A DNA stretch of 17,500 nt from Actinomycetes bacterium (GCA_021793335.1 JAJYSW010000041.1:1-17500); one strand, 5' to 3'. Counted from the first letter of the stretch, positions 7,071 to 15,237 are shown. Notes: a model not told the origin generated them from the letters alone. Program-made: numbers and translations.

Positions 7071-9143
7071 ATGTCCTCCCCGGACCCCGAACCCCAGCCC
7101 GCCCCGCTGCGCCGACGAACCCTCCTGCTCGGAGGGCTCGCCGGCCTCGGCCTCGCAGCCGCCGCCGGAGAGAGCATCGGCTCACTATGGCAATCGGGCC
7201 TGAACGGCCGCCCCCGGCTGCCGCGCCGCCCCGAGACCGGCCCGGTCCACATGCAGATCGTCGCCCACCCCGACGACTGCCTGTACTTCATCAACCCACG
7301 CATCGCCCGCGTCCTCGCCGCCGGAGCCGGACTCTGCACCGTCGTCCTCACCGCCGGCGAGGCCGACGGGCGCAACACCTGGAACACCGCCCGGCTCCCC
7401 GACTTCGCCGGATACGCCGCGGCCCGCAACACCGGCCTGCGCCGCGCCTACGCCCACCTGGCCACCGGCGACACCGAATCCGCGTGGGACCGCACCGGCG
7501 CCGTCCTCGACTCGGGCCAGCAGGTCGAGATCTGCGTCCTGCGCGAACGGCCCGAAGTCCACCTGGTCTTCTGCTCGCTGTGGACGAACCTCGGGCGCCT
7601 CACCGGCGACTTCACCCGACTGCTCGCCCTGTGGGAAGGCCGCCTCGACGCCTCCGCGGTACTGCCGCCCACCGGCTCCCCACTCGGCGACGGGCCGTCC
7701 CTGGTCGACCGCGACACCGTCCACGCGAGCCTGCTCGAACTGCTCGACCACTACCGGCCCGCCGTCGTCAACACGCTCGACCCCGACCCCGACCCGGTCG
7801 TCGGCGAAAGACTCGGGGCCGAGCAGGCCGGATACTCCGACCACATCGACCACACCGCCGCCGCCCTGTTCGCCTGGGACGCCGTCCGCGCCCGGGACGA
7901 CGCCGCCGTCGTCGAATCCTGGCGCGGCTACTACAACCGCCGCTGGCCGGCCAACCTCGGGGCCGCCGACCGCGAGGCCAAGAGCCGGGCCCTGAACGTC
8001 TACGCCTGGGCCGACGGCTTCGACTGCGGCGAACCCTCCGGCTGCGGCGACCGCCTCGTCAACGGCCCCGGCGTGGGCGACACCTACGGCATCGCCACCC
8101 ACCCCCGCTACTCCTCCGCCCTCGCCACCGCGACCGTCGACGACCGGACGCGGCCGGTCGCCATGCGGGGACTCCGGCTGTGCATCGAAGGCGACCAGAC
8201 CTGGGACGACCTGGGCGGCCCCGACCTGCTCCCCGCGATCGACGCCGCCGGGCCACGTGTCGTCGCCATCAGCCCCGAGTACACGCCCCATCGCGAAGGC
8301 CACCTCCGCGACGTCCACTGCCTCGACCTCCGCAGTCTCGAATGGACAAATCTCGGCAACCCCGCGGGAAGCGGTGACCTCGCCCGGCACATCGGGCCGC
8401 CCGCGATCGCCGACGACGGCGAGACGGCCCTCGTCGCCGTCCGCGGCCCCGAACGGGGCGTGCACGTGCGCACCCATCGCCCCGGCTCGGCATGGACCGA
8501 GTGGACCCACCTCGACGGCCCCGCCGTCCACGACGCCCCGGCCGCCGTCACCGCCGCCACGGGGCCGGTGATCCTCGCCGCGACGCCCGAGGGCCTGGCC
8601 GCCTGGGAACACCGCGACGGCCACTGGACCGCCCGCGAGCTCGACCTCCCCCATGTCGGCGGCGAGCACGGCTACGTCCCCACCGGCGCCGTCACCGCCG
8701 CCGCGGCACCGGACGGCCGCATCGTCATCGCCTCACGCAGCGCCGGCGGCGCCGACGTCGTCCTCCACTACGGGCTCGGCGACACGTGGACGCCGACACT
8801 CCTGCCGCTGACCGGCGGCATCCTCCCGCCGACGGTGGCCGTCTCCCACGACGGCACCGTCGCCGTCGCCACCGACGACGCGTCCGGCGCCCCCGCCGTC
8901 GTCACCCTCGGCGTCGCCGAACTCGAGGACGGCCCGGCCGACCGAATGGACGCCCACTGGAACCGCGGCGACATCGTCCTCACCCGGCGTCCCGCGGCCG
9001 CCTTCGACGCCGCGGGGAACCTCACGCTGTGGGCGACGGCCGCCGACGGCGAGATCTACACCACGGCCTCCGCGCCGGGTGTCCCACCTGCTACGACATG
9101 GGCCCCCGCGCTGCGGCAAGGCGACGGAGCGGAGTTATGGTGA
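7071..9143 (+). CDS. Secreted PIG-L/LmbE-family deacetylase with C-terminal repeat domain
   Basis: A 690-residue protein. The N-terminus has a twin-arginine-type signal (RRRTLLLGG at about 14-22, then a hydrophobic Ala/Gly/Leu stretch), so Tat export is likely. The PIG-L domain (about 58-290) carries AHPDDC (65-70), GEADGRN (96-102) and SDHIDH (256-261), the expected metal ligands for N-deacetylation of a GlcNAc-like substrate. The usual acidic residue after HPDD is Cys here. The C-terminal half (about 365-690) looks like a beta-propeller or exported repeat fold, with recurring segments such as GPPAIADDG and TVAVSHDGTVAVATDD; I cannot name its ligand. ATG 7071 is taken because it directly precedes the Tat signal; its ribosome-binding site is weak (CGAGA). 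TATCAT at 7026-7031 may be a -10. The penultimate sense codon is a rare TTA (9135-9137). The cell-wall or polysaccharide substrate is unknown. Confidence 0.82.
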   Translation: MSSPDPEPQPAPLRRRTLLLGGLAGLGLAAAAGESIGSLWQSGLNGRPRLPRRPETGPVHMQIVAHPDDCLYFINPRIARVLAAGAGLCTVVLTAGEADGRNTWNTARLPDFAGYAAARNTGLRRAYAHLATGDTESAWDRTGAVLDSGQQVEICVLRERPEVHLVFCSLWTNLGRLTGDFTRLLALWEGRLDASAVLPPTGSPLGDGPSLVDRDTVHASLLELLDHYRPAVVNTLDPDPDPVVGERLGAEQAGYSDHIDHTAAALFAWDAVRARDDAAVVESWRGYYNRRWPANLGAADREAKSRALNVYAWADGFDCGEPSGCGDRLVNGPGVGDTYGIATHPRYSSALATATVDDRTRPVAMRGLRLCIEGDQTWDDLGGPDLLPAIDAAGPRVVAISPEYTPHREGHLRDVHCLDLRSLEWTNLGNPAGSGDLARHIGPPAIADDGETALVAVRGPERGVHVRTHRPGSAWTEWTHLDGPAVHDAPAAVTAATGPVILAATPEGLAAWEHRDGHWTARELDLPHVGGEHGYVPTGAVTAAAAPDGRIVIASRSAGGADVVLHYGLGDTWTPTLLPLTGGILPPTVAVSHDGTVAVATDDASGAPAVVTLGVAELEDGPADRMDAHWNRGDIVLTRRPAAAFDAAGNLTLWATAADGEIYTTASAPGVPPATTWAPALRQGDGAELW

Positions 9144-9218
9144 GCTGCGGATGCCTTGTGGATCAGCCCGCTCTGACCCATGGGACGCCCGCAAGGACCG
9201 ATGAGAACGGAGCCTCAA

Positions 9219-10334
9219 GTGACCGACGAGATCACCATCCCCGCCGACCTCCTGCCAGCAGACGGACGGTTCGGATCCGGGCCCTCCAAGGTGCCCACCG
9301 AGGCGATGGACGCGCTGTCCGGAGTCGGCAAGTCCGTCATGGGCACCTCCCACCGCAAGAGCGCGGTCAAGAACCAGGTGGGGCGGCTGCGCCGCGGCCT
9401 GGCCGAGCTGTTCGCGCTGCCCGAAGGCTATGAGGTGGTCCTCGGCGTCGGCGGCACCACCGCGTTCTGGGAGGTCGCCGTGTTCGGCCTCGTCGAGGAC
9501 AAGGCGCAGACGGCCAGCTTCGGCGAGTTCGGCTCCAAATTCGCCAAGGCGATCCAGATCGCCCCGCACCTGTCCGACCCGACCGTGGTCACCGCCGAAC
9601 CCGGCTCGGCCGCGTACCTGAACGCCGAGGACGGCGTCGACGTGTACGCCACGCCGCACAACGAGACCTCGACCGGCGTGGCCGTCGACGTCACGCGCGT
9701 CGCGGCCGAAGGCGCCCTCATGCTGCACGACGCGACTTCCGCCGCGGCGGGACTGCCGGTCGACATGGCCGCGAGCGACTGCTACTACTTCGCGCCGCAG
9801 AAGGGCCTGGCCTCCGACGGCGGGCTGTGGATCGCGTTGATGAGTCCGGCCGCGATCGAGCGCGCCGAGCGGATCGCCGCCTCCGGCCGCTACATCCCGG
9901 CGTTCCTGGACCTGAAGACCGCGATCGACAACTCGCGCAAGGACCAGACGTACAACACCCCGGCGGTGGCGACGGTCGTGCTCGCCGCCGAGCAGGTGGA
10001 CGCGCTGAACGCCGCGGGCGGCCTCGACGCCGCCGCCAAGCGCTGCGCCGAATCGGCCGGGGCCCTGTACTCGTGGGCGGACTCGCGCGAGTTCGCCTCG
10101 CCGTTCGTCACCGAGGAGCGGCTGCGCTCCAACGTGGTCGTCACGATCGACTTCGAGGGCGTCGACGCCGCCGAGATCGCGAAGGCGCTGCGCGCGAACG
10201 GTGTGCTCGACACCGAGCCGTACCGCAAGCTGGGCCGCAACCAGCTGCGCATCGCGACCTACCCGGCCGTGGACCCCTCGGACGCGGTCAAGCTGACCCG
10301 GGCGATCGACTACGTCGTCGAGCGCCTCTCCTAA
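9219..10334 (+). CDS. serC: Phosphoserine aminotransferase SerC
   Basis: A 371-residue PLP enzyme of serine biosynthesis that transaminates 3-phosphohydroxypyruvate with glutamate to O-phosphoserine. It closely resembles the mycobacterial SerC type: DGRFGSGPSK (15-24), GTSHR (42-46), a PHNETSTGVAV segment (147-157), DATS (171-174), the PLP lysine in FAPQKGLASDGGLW (Lys195) and TEPYRKLGRNQLRIA near the end. I chose GTG 9219 because GGAG (9209-9212) is 6 bases upstream and it leaves a family-like short N-terminus. In-frame ATGs at 9180 and 9201 give a non-conserved leader. It is 75 bp downstream of the PIG-L gene and may share its transcript. No other serine pathway gene is adjacent. Confidence 0.92.
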   Translation: MTDEITIPADLLPADGRFGSGPSKVPTEAMDALSGVGKSVMGTSHRKSAVKNQVGRLRRGLAELFALPEGYEVVLGVGGTTAFWEVAVFGLVEDKAQTASFGEFGSKFAKAIQIAPHLSDPTVVTAEPGSAAYLNAEDGVDVYATPHNETSTGVAVDVTRVAAEGALMLHDATSAAAGLPVDMAASDCYYFAPQKGLASDGGLWIALMSPAAIERAERIAASGRYIPAFLDLKTAIDNSRKDQTYNTPAVATVVLAAEQVDALNAAGGLDAAAKRCAESAGALYSWADSREFASPFVTEERLRSNVVVTIDFEGVDAAEIAKALRANGVLDTEPYRKLGRNQLRIATYPAVDPSDAVKLTRAIDYVVERLS

Positions 10335-10351
10335 GGGCCGTTCAAGAACGC

Positions 10352-10391
10352 CGATGACGGCGGCCGACCGGGCGGTCGGCCGCCGTCATCG
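10352..10391. terminator. Bidirectional terminator, serC / sulfotransferase
   Basis: A perfect 18-bp stem (10352-10369 with 10374-10391) and a GGGC loop lie between the convergent serC and sulfotransferase genes, 17 bp after the serC stop. A second small GCCGC/GCGGC hairpin follows near 10409-10421. The position and perfect pairing suit termination from both sides. Confidence 0.8.
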
Positions 10392-10437
10392 TGTCACGGG
10401 CCCGCCGCCGGGGCCGCTTCGCGGCGGCACGCGCCGC

Positions 10438-11631
10438 TCAGAAACCGAGACGCCCGTAATCGCCGAAGGCGGCCTCGACGTCATCGAAGTCGAGGCCGTA
10501 GCGCGGCAAGTGGTACTCGTGGCTGCGGCGCATGCCGGGGCGGGCCAGGACTTTTTCGAGGTTGTTCTCCTCGGCCTCGGTCCAGGGCATGTCCAGCTTC
10601 TCGAACAGCTTCGGCAAGAACGCGTACGGGTCGGCCGTGAGCGAGTGGTAGGGCACGTCGATGAACCGTTCCCGCGAGGCCAGCGACCGCACCTCACGCG
10701 CGGCGTTCACACCACTGGAGAGGATCTCCAGCCACTCCGGGCCGATCGTCGACGGATCGTACTTGCGGTGGTGCAGGGCCCGGCCGGTCTCCACCAGGGA
10801 GCACCACGAGCCCATGACCGTGGACGGATCGCGATGCATCCACACGATCGTCGCGTCGCCGAAGACCTTGAGCAGGACGTCGAGGTTGAACAGGTGGAAC
10901 GGGCATTTGAGCACCCAGCGCTGTTTCGGCCGGTTCCACTGGAGCACCTGGAGGACGCGCTTGAGGTGCTCGTAGTCCTCGGTGTAGTCGCGCTCGTCGA
11001 CGAACCTGCGGTACTCGGGCATGGCCGCCCGCGTGTAGAACCCGTAGCCGTGCGGCAGGGCGAAGATGCACTCTTCGGGCTGGAGCGCGTCCATGGGGTG
11101 GATGAGGTCCCATACCGGGGACGCCTTGCTCGCCAGGCTCGCCATCGTCTGGGCGTCCTTGATGAGCTTCTTGCGCAGGTCCGGGTCGATGTCGCCGCGG
11201 TGGGTGTTCATCAGCTCCCACATCAGCGGCGCCCGGTTCCCTTCGGGTTCGATGAGGACCTTGTGGGCGAGGGTGGTCGCCGTCCTCGGCAGACCTACGA
11301 CGACGACGGGCCGGTCGATCGGCTGCGCGGCGATCTGCGGCGTCTCGGCGATGAGCCGCTCGACGCGCAGGTGGTTGGTCATGCGGCGGGTCAGGTCGTC
11401 GATGTAGCCCTGCCAGCCGATCATCGAGATGGTCTCCTGCTTGGCGACCTGCTGGAACAGGAAACGGTAGGAGTCGATGAATTCCACGGCGGTGCCGGCG
11501 TCGGACTCGGACTGCCGTTCGGCCTTGTGGACCATCCGGTCGAAGACCTTGTCGGCCCTGGCTCGCTGGCTGTTCACTCTCGGGGCGCTCAGGGCGTTGA
11601 CGACGGGCAGCCATCGGGCGGTACGGCGCAT
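10438..11631 (-). CDS. PAPS-dependent sulfotransferase family protein
   Basis: A 397-residue protein of the sulfotransferase fold that should transfer sulfate from PAPS to a hydroxyl or amine of an unknown acceptor. The 5'-phosphosulfate loop is GLPRTATT (113-120) and the 3'-phosphate site is in VWMHRDPSTVMGS (263-275, with Arg267 and Ser275). The N-terminal 100 residues are helical, as in the roughly 390-residue actinobacterial/mycobacterial sulfotransferase family. ATG 11631 is preceded by GGAGG with a 5-base spacer, which decides the start. The frame runs on to 12516, but that part is antisense to the kinase gene. It is divergent from the fructosamine-kinase-like gene across 81 bp. No PAPS synthesis genes are near. 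Confidence 0.85.
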   Translation of the reverse strand: MRRTARWLPVVNALSAPRVNSQRARADKVFDRMVHKAERQSESDAGTAVEFIDSYRFLFQQVAKQETISMIGWQGYIDDLTRRMTNHLRVERLIAETPQIAAQPIDRPVVVVGLPRTATTLAHKVLIEPEGNRAPLMWELMNTHRGDIDPDLRKKLIKDAQTMASLASKASPVWDLIHPMDALQPEECIFALPHGYGFYTRAAMPEYRRFVDERDYTEDYEHLKRVLQVLQWNRPKQRWVLKCPFHLFNLDVLLKVFGDATIVWMHRDPSTVMGSWCSLVETGRALHHRKYDPSTIGPEWLEILSSGVNAAREVRSLASRERFIDVPYHSLTADPYAFLPKLFEKLDMPWTEAEENNLEKVLARPGMRRSHEYHLPRYGLDFDDVEAAFGDYGRLGF

Positions 11632-11700
11632 TTGGTCCTCCAGACCGGGGGTTCGGACACGAAGAGTGTTACACATTCGATGGAGAGCATCGCCCTCCGC

Positions 11701-11706
11701 TAGATT
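11701..11706 (+). promoter_or_regulatory. -10 element TAGATT of a leaderless transcript
   Basis: TAGATT ends 6 bases before the GTG start at 11713, so transcription should begin at or beside the start codon. No Shine-Dalgarno sequence precedes the GTG, which fits a leaderless mRNA. The -35 is weak (TTCGAT or CGATGG near 11676-11683). A 9-bp palindrome GTGTTACAC (11666-11674) lies upstream in the divergent gap and could be an operator. Confidence 0.5.
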
Positions 11707-11712
11707 GTCCTG

Positions 11713-12579
11713 GTGGAACAGGCCCCAGAAGCGGACCGGTGGCGGCTGCTGCCCGAGCTCGTCGAGCACCAGCGGGTCCGCACCACTCCGGTGAAGTCCG
11801 AGGCGAGCGCGTCGGCGCAACGTCTCACTTTCGACGACGGCTCCTCCGTGTTCGCCAAATTCGCGCACGGCGACCGGCCCGGCTACCTGGCCGCCGAGGC
11901 GAACGGGCTGCGCTGGCTCGGCGAGGCGAGCGACGCGGTCGTGCCGGTCTGGTACTGCGACGACCGGATCCTGGTCGAACCGTGGATCGAAACGACCGAG
12001 CCGAGCCCCGGGCACGCCGCCGAACTGGGCCGCCAGATCGCGCTCATGCACGCGGCCGGGGCCGAACGGTTCGGCGCGCCGTGGCGCGGCTACATCGGCG
12101 AGACCTTCATGGACAACGATCCGGCCGGCGAGGATTGGGCCGAGTGGTACGCCGCCCGGCGTATCGAACCGTACCTGCGGCCCTCGCGTGAGAACGGTGC
12201 GCTCGACGCGGCCGACGTGGCCGCCGTCGAGGCGCTCGCCGCGCGCCTCCCCGGTCTGGCCGGTCCTGCGGAACCGCCCGCGCGCACGCACGGCGACCTG
12301 TGGTGGGGCAATGTCCACTGGGGCTCCGAGCGGGCCTGGATGATCGATCCGGCCGCGCACGGCGGGCACCGCGAGACCGACCTGGCGAACCTCCGGCTGT
12401 GGGGCGGCGTGCCGCTGCTCGAAACGATCCTGGCCGGATACGCCGAGGTCGCGCCGCTCGCCGATGGCTGGGAGGAACGCATCGGGCTGCACCAGCTGTT
12501 CCCGCTGCTGGTCCACACGACGCTGTTCGGCCGGGTCTACCGCGCCCAGCTCATGGACCTGGTGTCCCGCTACTCCTGA
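11713..12579 (+). CDS. Fructosamine kinase family protein (FN3K-like)
   Basis: A 288-residue small-molecule kinase of the aminoglycoside-phosphotransferase-like fold. It is expected to phosphorylate sugar-amine adducts (fructosamine or ribulosamine) on glycated protein or free amino acids, which leads to deglycation. Visible motifs: an N-lobe Lys in VFAKF (Lys49), a conserved Glu in LAAEANGLRWL (Glu62), the catalytic loop THGDLWWGNVHW (192-203, Asp195) and metal-binding IDPAAHGGHRETDLA (211-225, Asp212). The spacing matches the bacterial FN3K group. The GTG start has no ribosome-binding site but sits 7 bases after a -10, as in leaderless genes. It is probably a single-gene unit. The true substrate is unknown. 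Confidence 0.86.
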   Translation: MEQAPEADRWRLLPELVEHQRVRTTPVKSEASASAQRLTFDDGSSVFAKFAHGDRPGYLAAEANGLRWLGEASDAVVPVWYCDDRILVEPWIETTEPSPGHAAELGRQIALMHAAGAERFGAPWRGYIGETFMDNDPAGEDWAEWYAARRIEPYLRPSRENGALDAADVAAVEALAARLPGLAGPAEPPARTHGDLWWGNVHWGSERAWMIDPAAHGGHRETDLANLRLWGGVPLLETILAGYAEVAPLADGWEERIGLHQLFPLLVHTTLFGRVYRAQLMDLVSRYS

Positions 12580-12823
12580 CCGGCCGGGCGGCTCGGCAGG
12601 GCCCCGGTATTTCCGCGGCGCCGCCCTCTCGCGCCCTCAAGGCGGCCGCTGCGGCGTCGCAGCGTCTCCGCCCGGCGACCACCCGGTATCGAACAGGTCC
12701 TCGCTGGTCTCCTGACCGAGAACGACGTCCCCGAAGCGGCGGGCGCGCCCGCCGACACCCGGCGGCACTGGCCGGGCACTTGCACGGGAAGAGCGCCCGC
12801 AAGAGGGCTCGCAGGGAACGAAA

Positions 12824-12855
12824 AGCAGGGCGGCGGTTCTCACCGCCGCCCTGCT
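12824..12855 (-). terminator. Intrinsic terminator of xylanase gene
   Basis: A perfect 14-bp stem (12824-12837 with 12842-12855) with a 4-base loop is followed on the minus strand by TTTTCG. It is the best-formed intrinsic terminator in the window. It lies 36 bp past the stop of the minus-strand xylanase gene. Confidence 0.88.
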
Positions 12856-12857
12856 CA

Positions 12858-12882
12858 CCGGGATGAAGGACAGGCATCCCGG
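12858..12882 (-). terminator. First of two tandem hairpins after xylanase gene
   Basis: CCGGGATG (12858-12865) and CATCCCGG (12875-12882) pair perfectly around a 9-base loop, 9 bp past the stop codon. It precedes the main terminator and may assist it or protect the mRNA 3' end. Confidence 0.5.
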
Positions 12883-12891
12883 CGCGTTCTC

Positions 12892-15237
12892 CTAGTCCTC
12901 TCCCCAGTCGGCGGCGACGCGGCGGCGCATCACCCAGATGAGGACCGCGCCCGCGGCGGCCAGGAGCGCCGCGGCGGCGATGCCGCCGGTGAGGCCCAGC
13001 CCGGTCACGGGCAGCTTGCCGTCGCCGGGGGCCCCGTCGAGTTCTTCGACGAACTCGGCGATGCCCCAGTTGGCGTTGGTGTTCCAGGACTGGCCGGTCG
13101 GGTCGTACCAGGTGTGGACCGCGACGCGGGCGCCGTCGGCACCGTCGTTCACCTGGAGGTCCAGGCCCTGTTCGACGCCCGGCTCGGCGAACTCAGGAGC
13201 GAGCGCGATCGACAGCTCCACTCGGTAGCCGCCGTCGGTCACCGCGGTGGCGCTGGTGATCTCGCCGGCATCGGGGCCGTTGGCGCCGACGCTGACCAGG
13301 TTCGCGAAGTTGACGCGGTACTGGCCGTCCATCTCGCCGTAGCCGCCGGTGCGGGTGTTGCCGGGGTTGAGGAACACCTCGACCGAGTCGTGCTCATAGG
13401 GGTTCGGGCTGGTGTCGTCGAGCGCCGCGTCGTCGACTTCGAACAGGGCGTAGAGCGCCGTCTCGTCCCACAGCAGCGATACCTCGGCCTTGGCCCCGTC
13501 GGCGCCGCCTTCCACGGTGACCTCGGTGGTGACCGTCGAGGCGGAGGACCACACGTCGTCGACCTCGCCGTCGATGACCGGGGCGGTGTCGGCGCGCGGC
13601 ACCTGCACACGGGCGTAGTCGGGGTCCTCGCCGTCCGGGACGTCGGGCAGGACGCTCGGGTCCACGATGCCCCAGTAGGCCCACTTGGCCTGGAGCTGGT
13701 CCGAGAACAGCAGCGGGCTCTCCAGCGGACGCGGCGTTTCGCGCGAGCGCTGCCAGGTGCGGCCGTCGTGGAGGCCCCACACGGTCACCAGCTCGATCTT
13801 GTCGGAGTGCTCGCGGAAGACCTCGAACAGGTCGCGGTAGTAGTGGCCCTGTTCGATGATCCTGGCCTCGTACTCGGGGAACTCCACGCCTTCACCGGGG
13901 GCGCCGATGACGACGTCGAGTTCGGTGATCGTCTGCAGGACGCCGAGCCCGCTGAACTTGACGATCGAGTCCTCGACCTGCTGGATCGAGGTGTGGAGGT
14001 TGATGTGGGTCTGGTGCCCGACGCCGTCGACGGGAACGCCGTCGGCGAGCAACTCCTCGACCAGGTTGTAGAGGTTGTCGCGCTTGCCGGGGTTCTCGGT
14101 GCCGTAGTCGTTGATGAACAGCTTCACGTCGCCGGCTCCGGCCTCGTCGAACTGCTCGCGGGAGATCTCGAACGCCTCGGCGATGTAGGAGTGGCCTTCG
14201 AAGATCTCGAACCAGCGGCTCTGTCGGTGGACCTCGGCGTTGTTGTCGCTGATGACCTCGTTGACGACGTCCCAGGCCCAGATGCGGTCGCCGTAGCGGT
14301 CGGCGATGGCGCCGATGTGCGATTCGAGGCGGTCGCGCATGATCTGGCGGTCCTCCTCGGAGTTCCCGATCGGCTCACCGGCGTTCGGGTGGTCCGCCGG
14401 GTACTCGAACCACCATTCGGGGGTCTGATCGGTGTGCCACAGGAAGGTGTGGCCCCAGATCTCCATGCCGTTGGCCTCGGCGTACTCGACGAGCTGGTCG
14501 GCTTCGCCCCACGTGAACTCGCCCTCGGTGGGCTGGATCGCGTCGGGCTTCATGTGGTTCTCGGCGCTGATCGAGTTGAAGTGCTTGTTCAGCAGTTTCC
14601 CGTAGTCTCCGACGATGTCGCGGGAGTCGATGGCCGCGCCGATGAGGAAGTCCTCGGCGAGCACGTCCTTGAGCGAGGGGATGCCCTCTTCGACGCCGGG
14701 CGGCGCGAGTTCGGTGATGGTGACGTCGTCGATCAGGTAGGAGGCGTCGACGGTCGGGGATTCGACGTAGAGGGTGAGGGACTCGGCGGGCGAGGCGATG
14801 CTGTATTCGCCGCTGAGCTCGACCCAGTCGGCGCCGGCGGAGGCCTGGTAGACGACGCTGTCGTATTCGGTCTCGCCCCCGCTCTCGCGCTGGACGGAGA
14901 CGGTGATCTGCTCACCGTCGCCGTCCTCGGCGAAGCGTGCGCGCAAAGCGATCTCGTACTGTCCACCGGCGACGATGTGGCCGGTGATGTCGAGGGCGGG
15001 GCCGTGCCAGTCGGAGTCGCGGCCGGTGGTCAGGAGGGCACCGTCCTCGACTGTGAGGGTGACGGGGCCGCGGGGGGCCCAGTCGCCGACCTGGCCGTCT
15101 TCGAAGTCGGCGGAGTAGACGACGTTCGCGTCCTGGGCCGCCGCTGGGGCGCCGATGGCGAGTGCCGCCGAGGGCAGCAGCAGCACTCCGGCGGCGAGGA
15201 CGCGAAGGCGCCGCCGAGCAGGGGTTCGTTCGTTCAT
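12892..15237 (-). CDS. Cell-wall-anchored GH10 endo-xylanase, CBM22-like/GH10/CBM9-like/LPXTG
   Basis: A 781-residue secreted endo-1,4-beta-xylanase. Order of parts: signal peptide with basic start and hydrophobic core (1-34), CBM22/CBM4_9-like module (about 38-178), GH10 barrel (about 185-530), CBM9-like module (about 549-735), short linker, sortase signal LPVTG (742-746), hydrophobic segment (about 748-770) and a basic tail starting RRR. The acid/base is Glu327 in WDVVNEV and the nucleophile Glu439 in ITELDV; both are intact. The enzyme should cut xylan while attached covalently to the cell wall. The architecture recalls multimodular xylanases that use S-layer anchoring, with sortase anchoring instead. 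GGAG lies 9 bases before ATG 15237. It has its own promoter, an operator pair and tandem terminators, so it is a regulated single-gene unit. No sortase gene is in the window. Confidence 0.93.
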   Translation of the reverse strand: MNERTPARRRLRVLAAGVLLLPSAALAIGAPAAAQDANVVYSADFEDGQVGDWAPRGPVTLTVEDGALLTTGRDSDWHGPALDITGHIVAGGQYEIALRARFAEDGDGEQITVSVQRESGGETEYDSVVYQASAGADWVELSGEYSIASPAESLTLYVESPTVDASYLIDDVTITELAPPGVEEGIPSLKDVLAEDFLIGAAIDSRDIVGDYGKLLNKHFNSISAENHMKPDAIQPTEGEFTWGEADQLVEYAEANGMEIWGHTFLWHTDQTPEWWFEYPADHPNAGEPIGNSEEDRQIMRDRLESHIGAIADRYGDRIWAWDVVNEVISDNNAEVHRQSRWFEIFEGHSYIAEAFEISREQFDEAGAGDVKLFINDYGTENPGKRDNLYNLVEELLADGVPVDGVGHQTHINLHTSIQQVEDSIVKFSGLGVLQTITELDVVIGAPGEGVEFPEYEARIIEQGHYYRDLFEVFREHSDKIELVTVWGLHDGRTWQRSRETPRPLESPLLFSDQLQAKWAYWGIVDPSVLPDVPDGEDPDYARVQVPRADTAPVIDGEVDDVWSSASTVTTEVTVEGGADGAKAEVSLLWDETALYALFEVDDAALDDTSPNPYEHDSVEVFLNPGNTRTGGYGEMDGQYRVNFANLVSVGANGPDAGEITSATAVTDGGYRVELSIALAPEFAEPGVEQGLDLQVNDGADGARVAVHTWYDPTGQSWNTNANWGIAEFVEELDGAPGDGKLPVTGLGLTGGIAAAALLAAAGAVLIWVMRRRVAADWGED

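Larger units (their letters stand above)
12580..12891. other. 312-bp gap without a clear gene
   Basis: This stretch holds the xylanase terminators at its right end and an 18-bp perfect GC palindrome at 12737-12754. A minus-strand frame ending at 12637 contains a segment, SEDLFDTGWSP, that faintly recalls DUF5709 proteins. It has no ribosome-binding site, and its upstream part overlaps the terminator. It may be a decayed gene remnant or chance. Confidence 0.4.

Noticed and set aside
7185..8669. Minus-strand open frame of 494 codons opposite the PIG-L gene
   Set aside because: Gly/Val/Asp-rich antisense shadow without any motif; the PIG-L motifs on the plus strand are clear.
10438..12516. Sulfotransferase frame extended to 692 residues
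   Set aside because: The extra N-terminal part is antisense to the kinase gene, and GGAGG before ATG 11631 gives a family-length protein.
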